Of a DNA stretch of 8,931 nucleotides, positions 1 through 5,046 are shown in pieces. The stretch is taken from positions 1 to 8,931 of the forward strand of contig CAYLZN010000246.1 of the NCBI GenBank assembly GCA_964387935.1. Direction: 5' to 3'. Under the pieces are notes generated by a model, which was not told the origin of the DNA, did no database searches, and was given only the letters and a program-made list of their open reading frames with translations. This DNA is from CAYLZN01 sp964387935 (GTDB taxonomy: Bacteria > Acidobacteriota > Vicinamibacteria > Vicinamibacterales > JAFNAJ01). The stretch's first letter is position 1, and the number at the start of each line of letters is the position of its first letter. A program made the translations under genes and the position numbers.

Positions 1-2
1 CG

Positions 3-605
3 GTCGTCGAGTTCGTCAACGAGCTCAACGCCGTCGGTGCGCGCTTCGCCGAGCGCCTCAGCCCGCGCCTCATCGTCGATCTGCTCGAGATGACCGGCGG
101 CTGGGTGGCAGAGTTGATCGCGTCGCTGCCGCCGGAGGGCCCGTCGCTGTTTGCCGTCAGCTGGGCTGGCGAGGAGGCCTCGCAGAACTGGATGGACACG
201 GGCCGCGAGTACACGGAGCGGTGGCATCACCAGATGCAGATCCGCGAGGCGGTCGGCGCGCCACCGCTGCTCGAGCGCCGGTGGTTCGAGCCGGTCGTCG
301 AGATGTCCGTGCGAGCCCTGCCACCGGCGTTCGCCTCGCTCGACGCTCCGCCTGGTACGACCGCCAGCCTCACGATCATCGACGTCTGTCCCGGAAGCTG
401 GTCGGTGGTGCGACACGGCGGGGGATGGAGCGTGTTCCGGGGGCGCCCAGGGACACCGGATGCAGAGGTCGAGATATCTGCCGACGGGGTGTGGAGGCTG
501 TGGTTCAACGCGCTGACGCCTGAGGCCGCGCGCAGTCGGGCGAGCCTCTTCGGCGACGACCGCCTGGTGATGAGGATGCTGGGCGCCCGCGCGGTGCTCG
601 TGTAG
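3..605 (+). CDS. Mycothiol-dependent maleylpyruvate isomerase-like protein (DinB fold), 5'-partial
   Basis: The reading frame is open from the left window edge (first full codon at 3) to TAG at 603-605, giving 200 visible residues. The ATG at 90 lies inside a segment that already matches the family, so I treat the gene as starting upstream of the window. Family members run about 250-280 residues, so roughly 60-80 are missing. The visible part fits the TIGR03083-type family: the segment FAVSWAGEEASQNWMDTGRE is followed by ERWHHQMQIREAVG, in which Glu72 and His76 (numbered from the first visible residue) correspond to the Glu-x3-His half of the metal-binding triad. An SCP2-like C-terminal domain ending in a WRLWFNALTPEAAR segment follows. 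Such enzymes use a thiol cofactor and a metal in the cytoplasm, but the substrate cannot be read from sequence, and many relatives are uncharacterised. It converges on the nrfCD gene with a repeat-filled 70-bp gap. Confidence 0.75.
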   Translation, partial: VVEFVNELNAVGARFAERLSPRLIVDLLEMTGGWVAELIASLPPEGPSLFAVSWAGEEASQNWMDTGREYTERWHHQMQIREAVGAPPLLERRWFEPVVEMSVRALPPAFASLDAPPGTTASLTIIDVCPGSWSVVRHGGGWSVFRGRPGTPDAEVEISADGVWRLWFNALTPEAARSRASLFGDDRLVMRMLGARAVLV

Positions 606-609
606 AGCG

Positions 610-672
610 GTGCCGGGTGCCTCGTGCCGTGTGCCTCGTGCCCTGAGCCTTGAGCCCTGAGCCCTGAGCCCG
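610..672. repeat. Nine-unit 7-nt tandem repeat (GNGCCNN) between convergent genes
   Basis: The gap between two convergent genes divides exactly into nine consecutive 7-nt units: GTGCCGG, GTGCCTC, GTGCCGT, GTGCCTC, GTGCCCT, GAGCCTT, GAGCCCT, GAGCCCT, GAGCCCG. The first five begin GTGCC and the last four GAGCC, so two sub-arrays appear joined. The array is flanked by a 7-bp inverted repeat, AGAGCGG at 604-610 and CCGCTCT at 670-676, which touches the stop codons of both genes. There is no T-run, so it is not a classical intrinsic terminator, though the flanking arms could pair around the array. Short heptameric tandem repeats are known in other phyla (for example the STRRs of heterocystous cyanobacteria). 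Kinship to those is not claimed. Confidence 0.9.
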
Positions 673-675
673 CTC

Positions 676-2229
676 TCATGCCAACGGCACCGCCTGTCCG
701 GCTTGCACGTACGCGTGTTCGTACGCGAGCAGCGCCACGAGCGCCAGGGGCACGACGCCGAGGCCCAGCCACGGCGCAAAGACTGCCGGCACCGCCAGCA
801 GGACGCCTGCCCAGAAATGCGACTTGAAGCGCCCGTGCACCATCTCCCAGACGGCGAGCTTCGCATGCGCCGTGGGATGGGTGAACGTGGCTTCGGCGGC
901 GACGAACAGCAGGTGAAGGAGCGCTCCGAGGCCCAGCACCCCGAGGAGCGGCGCCACGCTGGGGGCGGCGTCGAGCACGCCTGCGATCGGGAGCACCGCC
1001 GCCGCTCCGACGAAGAGCGCCTGGACGAGCATGTGCGGCGCCAGCATCGGGCTCTGCCACAAGTCGCGCGCCCGCGCTTGCGCAAACAGGTAAGCAGTGT
1101 AGACAGCGGTCAGGACCGCCAGCGGAACCCCCGCGACCGAGAGCAGGCGCGGCACGGTACCGGCGCCACTCAGCGCGGCGAGCAGGTGCCCCCCGAGCAC
1201 GAGTCCATAGCCCGTGATGATGTAGCCGCCCCGCACGAGCCAGCTCCGCGACTGCCCGTGCGTGAACAGGTAGTAGAACCGCATCGGCTGCTCCAGGTCG
1301 AGGATCAGCAGCAGCCCCGTGCAGGCGAGGAACAGCGCTCCCAGGATCGGCGCCACCCATTGCCACACCGGCGACGCCTGGTCGAGCGCGCCCGCCCAGA
1401 CGAGGAGGGCCGGCACGAGGTACGCCCCGGCGGCAATACCTTTGGTCCATGTGTACAAGCTGACACGCCAGTCCCACGGCGCCCGGTGCGGGATGTCGTA
1501 GGACACGATCGCCGCCGCCGCCGACGTGGCGGACTGCGGATGCCCGGCGACCACGTGCTGGGGGCCGGTCCACTGCTCACTCCACAGGAACAGGCCCCCA
1601 TCCGGTCGCGCGGCGGCGAGCGGATCCAGCGTGGCCTGGTGCGCGCCGCGATAGAACAGCTTGGGCCGCGTGTCCTTTTCAGGGCGCCGCACGTGCACGA
1701 CGTCACGCTGCACCGTGCGGGTCACCTTCGACGCGGGATCGTTCAGGTTGCCGACGAGGATCGCCTGGGTCGGACACACGACGACGCAGGCGGGCTCGAG
1801 GCCGACATCGAGGCGATGCGCGCAGAAGTTGCACTTCTCCGCCGTGTGGTCCGCCGGGTTGATGAAGATCGCGTCGTACGGACACGCGGCGATGCACGCC
1901 TTGCAGCCGATGCACCAGGCCTTGTCGAAGTCGACGATCCCGTCGGTGCGGCGGTGCATCGCGGCGGTGGGGCAGGCGGTGACGCAGGGCGGATCTTCGC
2001 ACTGGTTGCAGCGCGTCACCTGGAACGCCCGCCGTGTGGACGGGAACACGCCGACGTCCACGTACTTGACGTACGTGCGATTCACCGACAGCGGGACCTC
2101 GTTCTCGGACTTGCAGGCTGTGGAGCAGGCGTGGCAGCCGATGCACTGGCCATGATCGATGAGCTTGGCCCAGCGCACTGGCCCGGCAGGTGGCGTGGCG
2201 GTTGCAGCGGTCAGCATGTGTCCAACCAT
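676..2229 (-). CDS. Fused 4Fe-4S ferredoxin / NrfD-PsrC-type quinone-reactive membrane protein
   Basis: This 517-residue protein joins two subunits that are usually separate in complex iron-sulfur molybdoenzymes and related complexes. Residues about 20-180 form an NrfC/PsrB/DmsB-like ferredoxin with all 16 cluster cysteines: C29/32/35/39, C74/77/82/86, C106/109/112/116 and C133/136/148/152, predicted to hold four [4Fe-4S] clusters. After a linker, residues about 255-505 form an NrfD/PsrC-like domain with about eight hydrophobic helices (near 264-282, 291-310, 333-353, 363-383, 400-418, 425-446, 471-489 and 490-505). The likely role is electron transfer between a quinone pool in the membrane and a partner enzyme. 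No Tat or Sec signal is visible, so the ferredoxin part may face the cytoplasm. No catalytic subunit is encoded in the window. The ATG at 2229 lies inside the palindrome and has no Shine-Dalgarno. An internal ATG at 2217 (Met5) is an alternative start and would remove only four residues. Confidence 0.88.
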   Translation of the reverse strand: MVGHMLTAATATPPAGPVRWAKLIDHGQCIGCHACSTACKSENEVPLSVNRTYVKYVDVGVFPSTRRAFQVTRCNQCEDPPCVTACPTAAMHRRTDGIVDFDKAWCIGCKACIAACPYDAIFINPADHTAEKCNFCAHRLDVGLEPACVVVCPTQAILVGNLNDPASKVTRTVQRDVVHVRRPEKDTRPKLFYRGAHQATLDPLAAARPDGGLFLWSEQWTGPQHVVAGHPQSATSAAAAIVSYDIPHRAPWDWRVSLYTWTKGIAAGAYLVPALLVWAGALDQASPVWQWVAPILGALFLACTGLLLILDLEQPMRFYYLFTHGQSRSWLVRGGYIITGYGLVLGGHLLAALSGAGTVPRLLSVAGVPLAVLTAVYTAYLFAQARARDLWQSPMLAPHMLVQALFVGAAAVLPIAGVLDAAPSVAPLLGVLGLGALLHLLFVAAEATFTHPTAHAKLAVWEMVHGRFKSHFWAGVLLAVPAVFAPWLGLGVVPLALVALLAYEHAYVQAGQAVPLA

Positions 2230-2244
2230 GGGGTCAGGTCTTTA

Positions 2245-2274
2245 CTTTTAGCGTTTTTGATTCGGGTTGGTCAA
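2245..2274 (-). promoter_or_regulatory. Possible promoter inside the palindrome, directed leftward to nrfCD
   Basis: On the minus strand TTGACC (2274-2269) precedes TAAAAG (2250-2245) with an 18-bp spacer. The -35 box matches TTGACA at five of six positions and is better than its rightward counterpart, because the loop sequence differs between strands. The predicted transcript would start about 9 nt before the ATG at 2229. Confidence 0.35.
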
Positions 2275-2286
2275 AAACGCTAAAAG
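2257..2286 (+). promoter_or_regulatory. Possible promoter inside the palindrome, directed rightward
   Basis: A -35-like TTGATT (2257-2262) is followed after 18 bp by a -10-like TAAAAG (2281-2286, four of six matches to TATAAT). Transcription would begin near 2293, leaving only about 9 nt before the ATG at 2302. This is a consensus match in AT-rich DNA and has not been tested. Confidence 0.3.
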
Positions 2287-2301
2287 TAAAGACCTGACCC
2301 C

Positions 2302-2793
2302 ATGGTTCGGTCCATCCTCGGCTCAATCCTGTTCCTCGCCGTCCCGGCCTTCGTGGCCCTGTGGATCCCCTCGCGCCTCACCTCCGGCTGGCGCCTGCAG
2401 CCGCCGATCTTCAGGTTCCCGGGCGAACGGGTCCTGGGCGCCGTCCTCGGCCTGGCCGGTCTCCTGCTGCTGCTCCACTGCGCGACGCTGTTCGCCGTCA
2501 AGGGGCTGGGCACACCCGCGCCGGTGATGCCGACGCGCGCTTTGGTCGTCTCCGGTCCCTACCGCCACGTGCGGAATCCGATGTACCTGGCCGTGCTCGC
2601 GTTCGTCGCCGGCCAGGGATTGCGATTCGGTCACGCGATCCTGCTGCAGTACGCCGCGGGACTCTGGCTGCTGTTCCACCTGTTCGTGGTGTTCTACGAA
2701 GAACCCACGCTCAGCCGGCAGTGGGGCGTCTCGTACGACCGCTACCGCGAGCACGTCCGGCGGTGGTGGCCGCGTCTCACGCCGTGGAGGTAG
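2302..2793 (+). CDS. ICMT/PEMT-like integral membrane methyltransferase
   Basis: This 163-residue membrane protein matches the isoprenylcysteine carboxyl methyltransferase / phospholipid methyltransferase-type family in length and motifs. Hydrophobic segments lie near residues 5-22, 44-66, 95-105 and 112-132. The C-terminal catalytic core shows GPYRHVRNPMY (85-95), the acidic pair E133-E134 followed by Pro, and RYREHVRRWWPR (147-158). In this family these positions form the SAM-binding pocket at the membrane surface. The substrate is unknown: bacterial relatives are rarely characterised and prenylated proteins are not expected. The ATG at 2302 is the only plausible start: an in-frame TAA at 2287-2289 lies just upstream, and the next ATG is Met76, inside the fold. 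Both that ATG and the upstream stop lie in the palindrome, and no Shine-Dalgarno is present. It is followed after 36 bp by the FAH-family gene, probably in the same transcript. Confidence 0.85.
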   Translation: MVRSILGSILFLAVPAFVALWIPSRLTSGWRLQPPIFRFPGERVLGAVLGLAGLLLLLHCATLFAVKGLGTPAPVMPTRALVVSGPYRHVRNPMYLAVLAFVAGQGLRFGHAILLQYAAGLWLLFHLFVVFYEEPTLSRQWGVSYDRYREHVRRWWPRLTPWR

Positions 2794-2817
2794 GATGACC
2801 GCCTGCGTCGGTCCGTC

Positions 2818-2825
2818 AGGAAGGA
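2818..2825 (+). promoter_or_regulatory. Ribosome binding site for the FAH-family gene
   Basis: AGGAAGGA lies 4 nt before the ATG at 2830. It fixes that start and therefore the inclusion of the N-terminal signal peptide in the protein. Confidence 0.7.
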
Positions 2826-2829
2826 ACCC

Positions 2830-3669
2830 ATGACGAAGACATCCCTTTCGATCGCCATCGGCCTTGTCTGTGTGCTCTGCCACACGAGCGCTGCGCCCGC
2901 ACAGACGGGCGTGACCAGGTACGTCCGCTACGAGGCGGCGGGACGTCCCGCCTACGGCATCCTCGACGGCGACGTCATCCGTGAACTCACCGCGGCACCG
3001 TGGCTCGACGGAAAGCCGACCGGGAAGACGCTGCCGTCCAAGGGCACGGCACTGCTGGCGCCAGCCGAGCCCTCGAAGGTCATCGCCGTCGGCCTCAACT
3101 ACAAGAGCCACCTCGGGGAGCGTCCCGCAGCGACCTATCCGGGCCTGTTCCTCAAGCTGCCGACCACGATCACGGGGCCCGATGCCGACATCGTGCTCCC
3201 GCCAGACGCCCAGAACGCCCACTATGAAGGCGAGCTGGTCATCGTGATCGGCAAGAAGGCCAGCCGGGTGCCCGTCGCCGAAGCCGCCGCCTGCGTGTTC
3301 GGCGTGACGGCGGGCAACGACGTGAGCGAGCGCGACTGGCAGCGCAACGACCTCCAGTGGTTCCGGGCCAAGGCCGCCGACACCTTCGGACCCCTCGGAC
3401 CGGTCATTGTCCGCGGGCTGAATCACAACGACGTGCTCGTCCAGACGCGCCTCAACGGCGACGTGCGACAGTCGCAGCGGACGAAGGATCTCATCTTCGA
3501 CATCGAGACCATCGTCAGCTACGTGAGCCAGTACGTCACGCTGATGCCCGGCGACCTCATCTTCACCGGTACGCCCGGGACCACCAGGGCGATGGCGCCT
3601 GGCGACGTCGTCGAGGTCGAGGTGGAAGGCGTCGGTGTGCTTCGCAACAAGGTCGTACGACGCCCATGA
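2830..3669 (+). CDS. Exported fumarylacetoacetase (FAH)-family hydrolase
   Basis: This 279-residue protein has a Sec-type signal peptide: a basic N-terminus MTKTS, a hydrophobic core about 6-19, and a probable cleavage after A-P-A near residue 24. The rest is a complete FAH domain. Visible signatures are VGLNYKSHLGE (88-97, His94/Glu97), the metal ligands E133 and E135 in HYEGEL, D164 in GNDVSERD, Lys181 in RAKAADTFGPLGP, and the C-terminal LMPGDLIFTGTPGTT. By alignment with FAHD1-type enzymes these residues bind Mg2+/Mn2+ and act in C-C bond cleavage or decarboxylation of 2-oxo/acylpyruvate-like substrates. Typical members are cytoplasmic, so the signal peptide is unusual and implies a periplasmic or envelope substrate. 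The start is supported by a strong Shine-Dalgarno. The stop overlaps the next gene's start (ATGA, 3666-3669), so the two are probably translationally coupled. The exact reaction cannot be assigned. Confidence 0.9.
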   Translation: MTKTSLSIAIGLVCVLCHTSAAPAQTGVTRYVRYEAAGRPAYGILDGDVIRELTAAPWLDGKPTGKTLPSKGTALLAPAEPSKVIAVGLNYKSHLGERPAATYPGLFLKLPTTITGPDADIVLPPDAQNAHYEGELVIVIGKKASRVPVAEAAACVFGVTAGNDVSERDWQRNDLQWFRAKAADTFGPLGPVIVRGLNHNDVLVQTRLNGDVRQSQRTKDLIFDIETIVSYVSQYVTLMPGDLIFTGTPGTTRAMAPGDVVEVEVEGVGVLRNKVVRRP

Positions 3670-4277
3670 CCGACCTGGTCGCACAGTTCGGCCAGATCGA
3701 CATCTACCTCTTCGATCAACTGCTGCGCGGGCGGATTCAGCCCGGCATGCGCGTACTGGACGCCGGGTGCGGGAGTGGCCGCAATCTCGTCTACCTGCTG
3801 CACGAGGGCTTCGACGTTCACGCCTGTGACGCCGATCCGGGCGCCATCGCGCACGTGCGAGGCCTTGCGGCAGTCCTCGCGCCCGCGCTGCCGGCCTCCA
3901 ACTTTCGCGTCGAGCCCGTGGAGGCGCTCTCGTTCGGTCCCGAGTTCGCAGACGCCGTGATCAGCAGTGCCGTCCTGCACTTCGCCCGCGACGAGGCGCA
4001 CTTCGACCGGATGCTGGAGGCCATGTGGCGAACGCTCCGGCGCGGCGGTCTGCTGTTCTGCCGGCTCGCCTCGTCCATCGGCATGGAGTCGCGGATGCGC
4101 TGCCTGTCAGGCCGACGCTTTCTGCTGCCGGACGGCTCGGAACGCTATCTCGTGGACGAACGCACGCTGCTCGAGGTCACGGCGCGCCTGGGCGGCGAAC
4201 TGCTCGACCCGCTCAAGACGACGATCGTGCAGGACCAGCGGTGCATGACGACGTTGGTGGTGCGCAAGCGGGGATGA
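3666..4277 (+). CDS. Class I SAM-dependent methyltransferase
   Basis: The protein has 203 residues from the ATG at 3666. The same frame is open further upstream, but that part is antiphase to the FAH gene and is not family-like. Motif I is VLDAGCGSGRN (30-40), which binds SAM. The acidic end of the next strand is in HACDAD (52-57), and the motif IV/post-motif region reads ADAVISSAVLHFARDEAHF (95-113). A distinctive C-terminal part follows: RLASSIGMESRM, GRRFLLPDGSERYLVDE, LDPLKTTIVQDQRCMTTLVV. This belongs to a group of small bacterial methyltransferases that I recognise as conserved but without known substrate. No signal peptide is visible, so it is cytoplasmic, unlike the FAH-family protein it overlaps by ATGA. 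The nearest Shine-Dalgarno-like AAGG is 13 nt away, too far, which supports translational coupling. Confidence 0.88.
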   Translation: MTDLVAQFGQIDIYLFDQLLRGRIQPGMRVLDAGCGSGRNLVYLLHEGFDVHACDADPGAIAHVRGLAAVLAPALPASNFRVEPVEALSFGPEFADAVISSAVLHFARDEAHFDRMLEAMWRTLRRGGLLFCRLASSIGMESRMRCLSGRRFLLPDGSERYLVDERTLLEVTARLGGELLDPLKTTIVQDQRCMTTLVVRKRG

Positions 4278-4356
4278 GCTGGCCCTGATCGGACAGAACG
4301 GCGGGCGGCGAGCGGCTGGCGCCGCAGCCTCTCCAGGGTCATGGCGTGAGCGGAAT

Positions 4357-4362
4357 GATACT
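4357..4362 (+). promoter_or_regulatory. Possible -10 box upstream of the DUF885-like gene
   Basis: The 115-bp gap 4278-4392 holds GATACT at 4357-4362 (four of six matches to TATAAT, preceded by AAT). There is no convincing -35 about 17 bp upstream. If used, transcription would start near 4369, about 24 nt before the GTG start. The rest of the gap is GC-rich and shows only a weak 5-bp hairpin (4312-4325). Confidence 0.25.
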
Positions 4363-4378
4363 GTAGCGCCCAGGCTAC

Positions 4379-4386
4379 GGAGGAGG
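4379..4386 (+). promoter_or_regulatory. Strong ribosome binding site for the truncated DUF885-like gene
   Basis: GGAGGAGG lies 6 nt before the GTG at 4393, a near-ideal Shine-Dalgarno. It selects GTG (or the adjacent TTG at 4396) as start and shows that the 5' end of this gene is intact. Confidence 0.75.
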
Positions 4387-4392
4387 CTCGCC

Positions 4393-5046
4393 GTGTTGCG
4401 TTCGGTCGCGTCGGTCGCTCTCGCCTGCGTGGTCGCGGTTGCCGCACCCCTGGCACAGGACCCGGGCACATCCGGGTCCCCATCCCAGCGGCCGGAGGCG
4501 GCAAACGCGGCGGCGCCGACGCTCACCGACCTCGTGAGTGAGGCCATCTCAATCCGCGTGCCGACGCGCAGTGCGACCGAGTACGCGGACGCCTCGCGTC
4601 GCTACCGCCGGGTGCTGGAACGCCTGAAGCGCGTTGACGCCGCACGCCTCGACCTGGACGACCAGGTGGACCGCTCGCTCCTCGAGGCGCACGTCCGCAC
4701 GCGGCTCTTCGAAATCGACACGCTGCGGCTGCACGAGGTGGATCCGACCTCCTACATCGCGCTCGGACAGACCAGTGGGCTTTTCCTGCGGCCGGACGCG
4801 ATGGGCGACGCCGACATCCGGCGTGCCGTGACCGAACTGTCGGCGTTGCCGGCCATTCTCGCAAGCGCCCAGGCGAACCTGAAGAGCCCTGCGCGCACGT
4901 GGACCGAGAACGCGCGCTACCAGGCTTCCTACGGGCTGCAGATGCTGGACCGCGACGTACCCGCGCTGCGCCCGGCCGACGCCGCGCTCGTAGGTGATTC
5001 GAGCATCATGACGTCAACGACGGAGTCACGAGGGAGTCACTCATGA
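4393..5046 (+). CDS. Truncated exported DUF885-family protein (likely degraded gene)
   Basis: The ORF encodes 217 residues from GTG with an excellent Shine-Dalgarno. The N-terminus is a signal peptide (hydrophobic about 5-19, cleavage probably after PLA near residue 21), followed by a low-complexity linker. Residues about 43-195 resemble the helical N-terminal part of DUF885 proteins: RLDLDDQVDRSLLEAHVRTR (85-104), LHEVDPTSY, and ALPAILASAQANLKSPARTW (151-170). DUF885 proteins are usually about 550-600 residues, and their conserved metal-site-like motifs lie in the C-terminal part, all absent here. From about residue 200 the sequence (GDSSIMTSTTESRGSHS) no longer looks like the family and probably reads into former intergenic DNA before the next gene. 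Its TGA overlaps the ATG of the beta-lactamase-like gene. It is likely a deletion remnant without catalytic function, although a retained exported helical protein cannot be excluded. Confidence 0.65.
   Translation: MLRSVASVALACVVAVAAPLAQDPGTSGSPSQRPEAANAAAPTLTDLVSEAISIRVPTRSATEYADASRRYRRVLERLKRVDAARLDLDDQVDRSLLEAHVRTRLFEIDTLRLHEVDPTSYIALGQTSGLFLRPDAMGDADIRRAVTELSALPAILASAQANLKSPARTWTENARYQASYGLQMLDRDVPALRPADAALVGDSSIMTSTTESRGSHS
5030..5036 (+). promoter_or_regulatory. Ribosome binding site for the beta-lactamase-like gene
   Basis: GAGGGAG lies 6 nt before the ATG at 5043. It overlaps the second copy of the GGAGTCAC direct repeat (5022-5029 and 5033-5040). Ribosomes finishing the upstream ORF pass over it, so coupling and independent initiation are both possible. 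Confidence 0.55.

Larger units (their letters stand above)
2224..2307. repeat. Perfect 37-bp-arm palindrome, probable REP/MITE-like element
   Basis: The left arm 2224-2260 is the exact reverse complement of the right arm 2271-2307, with a 10-nt loop (TTCGGGTTGG, 2261-2270). The arms begin AACCATGGGGTCAGGTC and continue through TTTACTTTTAGCGTTTTTGA, much richer in A+T than the surrounding coding DNA, which suggests a foreign insertion. From memory, GGGGTCAGGTCTT-type ends occur beside REP-associated tyrosine transposase (RAYT, Y1_Tnp) genes in many bacteria. That kinship is recall, not a search result. No transposase is encoded here, so the element would be non-autonomous. I see no clear target-site duplication: base 2223 and base 2308 are both C and end the symmetry. 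The element sits between divergent genes and contains the first start codon of each. Confidence 0.85.

Noticed and set aside
227..1573. 448-codon minus-strand frame across the repeat tract
   Set aside because: It overlaps nrfCD out of phase and crosses into the antisense of the left gene; its composition is Arg/Ala/Gly-rich as in shadow frames.
703..2283. 526-codon plus-strand open frame antisense to nrfCD
   Set aside because: It is rich in Arg/Gly/His with no domain, lies wholly opposite a convincing 16-cysteine ferredoxin-NrfD gene, and is typical of open antisense frames in GC-rich DNA.
2224..2307. Palindrome as an intrinsic terminator or phage attachment site
   Set aside because: It lies between two divergent gene starts, so no transcript from a neighbouring gene ends there, and no integrase or tRNA is nearby.
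2267..2527. Small frame starting TTG in the palindrome (86 codons)
   Set aside because: It reads the right arm and then the ICMT gene in the wrong phase; no family similarity.
3..3669. Gentisate pathway (maleylpyruvate isomerase plus FAH-type fumarylpyruvate hydrolase)
   Set aside because: The two genes are 2.2 kb apart in different units, the FAH protein is predicted to be exported, and no gentisate dioxygenase is present.
2323..3684. 453-codon minus-strand open frame opposite the ICMT and FAH genes
   Set aside because: It spans two well-supported genes on the other strand and its translation is low-complexity charged sequence without motifs.
4312..4325. GCGGC-TGGC-GCCGC hairpin as a terminator after the methyltransferase
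   Set aside because: The stem is only 5 bp and has no following T-run; such hairpins are common by chance in this GC content.
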